A program made the position numbers and the translations under genes. The notes beneath the pieces were generated by a model. The model was not told the origin of the DNA. It was given only the letters and a program-made list of their open reading frames with translations, and made no database searches. Source: an uncultured Lysobacteraceae bacterium (GTDB lineage: Bacteria > Pseudomonadota > Gammaproteobacteria > Xanthomonadales > Rhodanobacteraceae). From it: a stretch of DNA of 7,956 nt. The DNA lies in contig CAMLLF010000152.1 of NCBI GenBank assembly GCA_946480705.1, positions 1-7,956 on the forward strand, in the 5' to 3' direction. Positions 7,001 to 7,956 of the stretch are shown in pieces (positions within the stretch are counted from its first letter, which is position 1; every line of letters begins with the position of its first letter).

Positions 7001-7058
7001 CAGACTTCGCGGCCGTATTTGGGCGGGCTGTCGGGCGCGGCGCCGCGTGATTCGCAAC
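6991..7058. repeat. 11-bp direct repeat TGATTCGCAAC (6991-7001 and 7048-7058)
   Basis: TGATTCGCAAC occurs exactly at both ends of this interval, 57 bp apart. The first copy overlaps one end of the Fur-like site. A related GCGATTCGAAA lies at 7084-7094. This could be a second regulator contact or coincidence; the exact repeat is certain, the function is not. Confidence 0.35.
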
Positions 7059-7201
7059 GTCGAGGTCCCGGCGCGGCGAATGGGCGATTCGAAATAACGG
7101 AGGTTCTTCGCAGCGTGGATTCCGTGATGTCGCGGTTCGCTGCGCACGGCGACCTACGCCGCTCCGTGATTGGCGCCGCTCGGTGAGCCACGCCGTGTCG
7201 C

Positions 7202-7956
7202 TCAATACACGTCGCGCCGGTACCGCCCCTGCTCGGCGAGCGCATCGACGACCGCGGCGCCGAGTGCCGCGCGCAGTTCGGCGTCGACCGCGGGGGCCAT
7301 GCCCTGCAGGCTGCCGCAGACGTAGATGCAGGCGCCGTCGGCGACCCAGGCGCGCAACGCGACGGCCGCCTCGCGCACGCGCTGCTGCACGTAAACGCGT
7401 TCGGGCTGGTCGCGCGAGAATGCGAGGTCGACGCGCTCGAGCAGACCGTCGCGTTGCCAGGCGTCGATTTCGTCGGAGAAAAAGAAATCGCGCGCGCGCT
7501 GGCGTTCGCCGAACAACAGCCAGTTGCGCGCCCGGCCCGCAGCGGCACGCGCCTTCAGCAGCGCGCGCAGACCGGCGATGCCGGTGCCGTTGCCGATCAG
7601 GATCAGCGGACAGCTTTCCACCGGCGCGTGGAACTGCCGGTTCGCACGCAGGCGCAGCGCGATCGTCCCGCCGGGCGGCGCATGCGCCGTAAGCCAGCCG
7701 GAGCCGACGCCGAGCGTGCCGTCGTCGCGCCGCCATTGACGCACCAGCAGTTCGAGCCGGCCGTCGCGCGGAATCGACGCGATCGAGTATTCGCGATGCG
7801 GCAGCGGCTTGAGCGCCGCGAGCCGGTCGCCGGCTGCGTCCGGCACGGGCAGCGTCTCGGGCCATTGATGCCGCGCGAGGAAATCGGCGACGGTTTCGCC
7901 GTCGCCGCGCCGCTGCGCACCATCGAGCGACCAGCGCGCGAGTTGCGCGGCGACGG
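7202..7956 (-). CDS. Sulfite reductase/P450 reductase-type flavoprotein, C-terminal part (5' end beyond window)
   Basis: The visible 250 residues are the FAD- and NADPH-binding half of a CysJ/cytochrome P450 reductase-like diflavin reductase, which passes electrons from NADPH through FAD, usually to an FMN domain. LKPLPHREYSIAS (around 7775-7810) is the FAD-binding R-x-Y-S motif. GVGSGWLTAHAPPGG binds the FAD phosphates. LILIGNGTGIAGLRALL is the NADPH pyrophosphate loop (GxGTGIA), LLFGERQRARDFFFSDEI and CGSLQGMAPAVDAEL are the further NADPH-domain motifs, and the protein ends in GRYRRDVY, close to the CysJ terminus with its FAD-stacking Tyr. The frame is open to the window end, so the start and any FMN or membrane (PepSY) domain are not seen. 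Its position next to a siderophore receptor, rather than with cysteine genes, suggests a ferric-siderophore reductase like the one beside Pseudomonas piuA instead of true sulfite reductase; this is inferred from context. Confidence 0.88.
   Translation of the reverse strand, partial: VAAQLARWSLDGAQRRGDGETVADFLARHQWPETLPVPDAAGDRLAALKPLPHREYSIASIPRDGRLELLVRQWRRDDGTLGVGSGWLTAHAPPGGTIALRLRANRQFHAPVESCPLILIGNGTGIAGLRALLKARAAAGRARNWLLFGERQRARDFFFSDEIDAWQRDGLLERVDLAFSRDQPERVYVQQRVREAAVALRAWVADGACIYVCGSLQGMAPAVDAELRAALGAAVVDALAEQGRYRRDVY

Larger units (their letters stand above)
6826..7201. other. 376-bp intergenic region holding the receptor promoter and leader
   Basis: Between the reductase stop and the receptor start on the - strand there is no convincing gene. 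It holds the receptor's Shine-Dalgarno (6831-6837), a GC-rich leader of about 135 bases with a possible hairpin at 6931-6961, a small AT-rich island at 6961-7000 with promoter and Fur-like elements, and then about 200 bp with recurring short GTGATT/GATTCGC words. No clear terminator for the reductase gene was found, so some read-through into the receptor is possible. Confidence 0.6.

Noticed and set aside
7115..7186. 23-codon + strand small ORF starting at GTG, with GGAGG at 7099-7103
   Set aside because: The ribosome-like site is 11 bases away, the start is GTG, and nothing about the peptide is recognisable; a chance occurrence is likely without conservation evidence.

Overview
The window is high-GC DNA (roughly two thirds G+C by eye). 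Codon use and gene content suggest a beta-proteobacterium of the Burkholderia/Paraburkholderia type; this assignment is inference, as no rRNA or marker gene is present. The first 19 bases are not genomic. They match the 3' end of an Illumina TruSeq read-2 adapter, so the left edge is a raw contig end.

Left half (87-4264, + strand): four tightly spaced genes that look like one operon, with gaps of 38, 47 and 31 bp. In order they encode a membrane di-iron fatty-acid-hydroxylase/sterol-desaturase-type protein, a Tat-exported GMC flavoprotein related to cholesterol oxidases that carries an unusual CxxCxxCxxxC motif, a secreted 210-residue protein resembling a domain I recall as fused to actinobacterial GMC oxidoreductases, and an AraC-family regulator with an OruR-like N-terminal sensing domain. 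A plausible reading is an envelope pathway that hydroxylates and then oxidises a hydrophobic alcohol or lipid, with its own regulator at the end. The substrate cannot be read from the sequence.

Centre (4264-4325): a near-perfect long palindrome flanked by A and T runs lies between the convergent AraC and receptor genes and serves both as a bidirectional terminator.

Right half (4369-7956, - strand): an iron-uptake pair. A complete 818-residue TonB-dependent catecholate-siderophore-type receptor (Fiu/PiuA-like) has a probable Fur box and promoter about 150 bp upstream of its start. Farther upstream on the same strand is the C-terminal 250 residues of a CysJ/cytochrome P450 reductase-type flavoprotein, cut by the window end. 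A receptor next to such a reductase recalls the Pseudomonas piu region and suggests ferric-siderophore uptake followed by reduction. The 376-bp gap between them (6826-7201) holds the Fur box, promoter, leader and a few short repeats, but no convincing gene.
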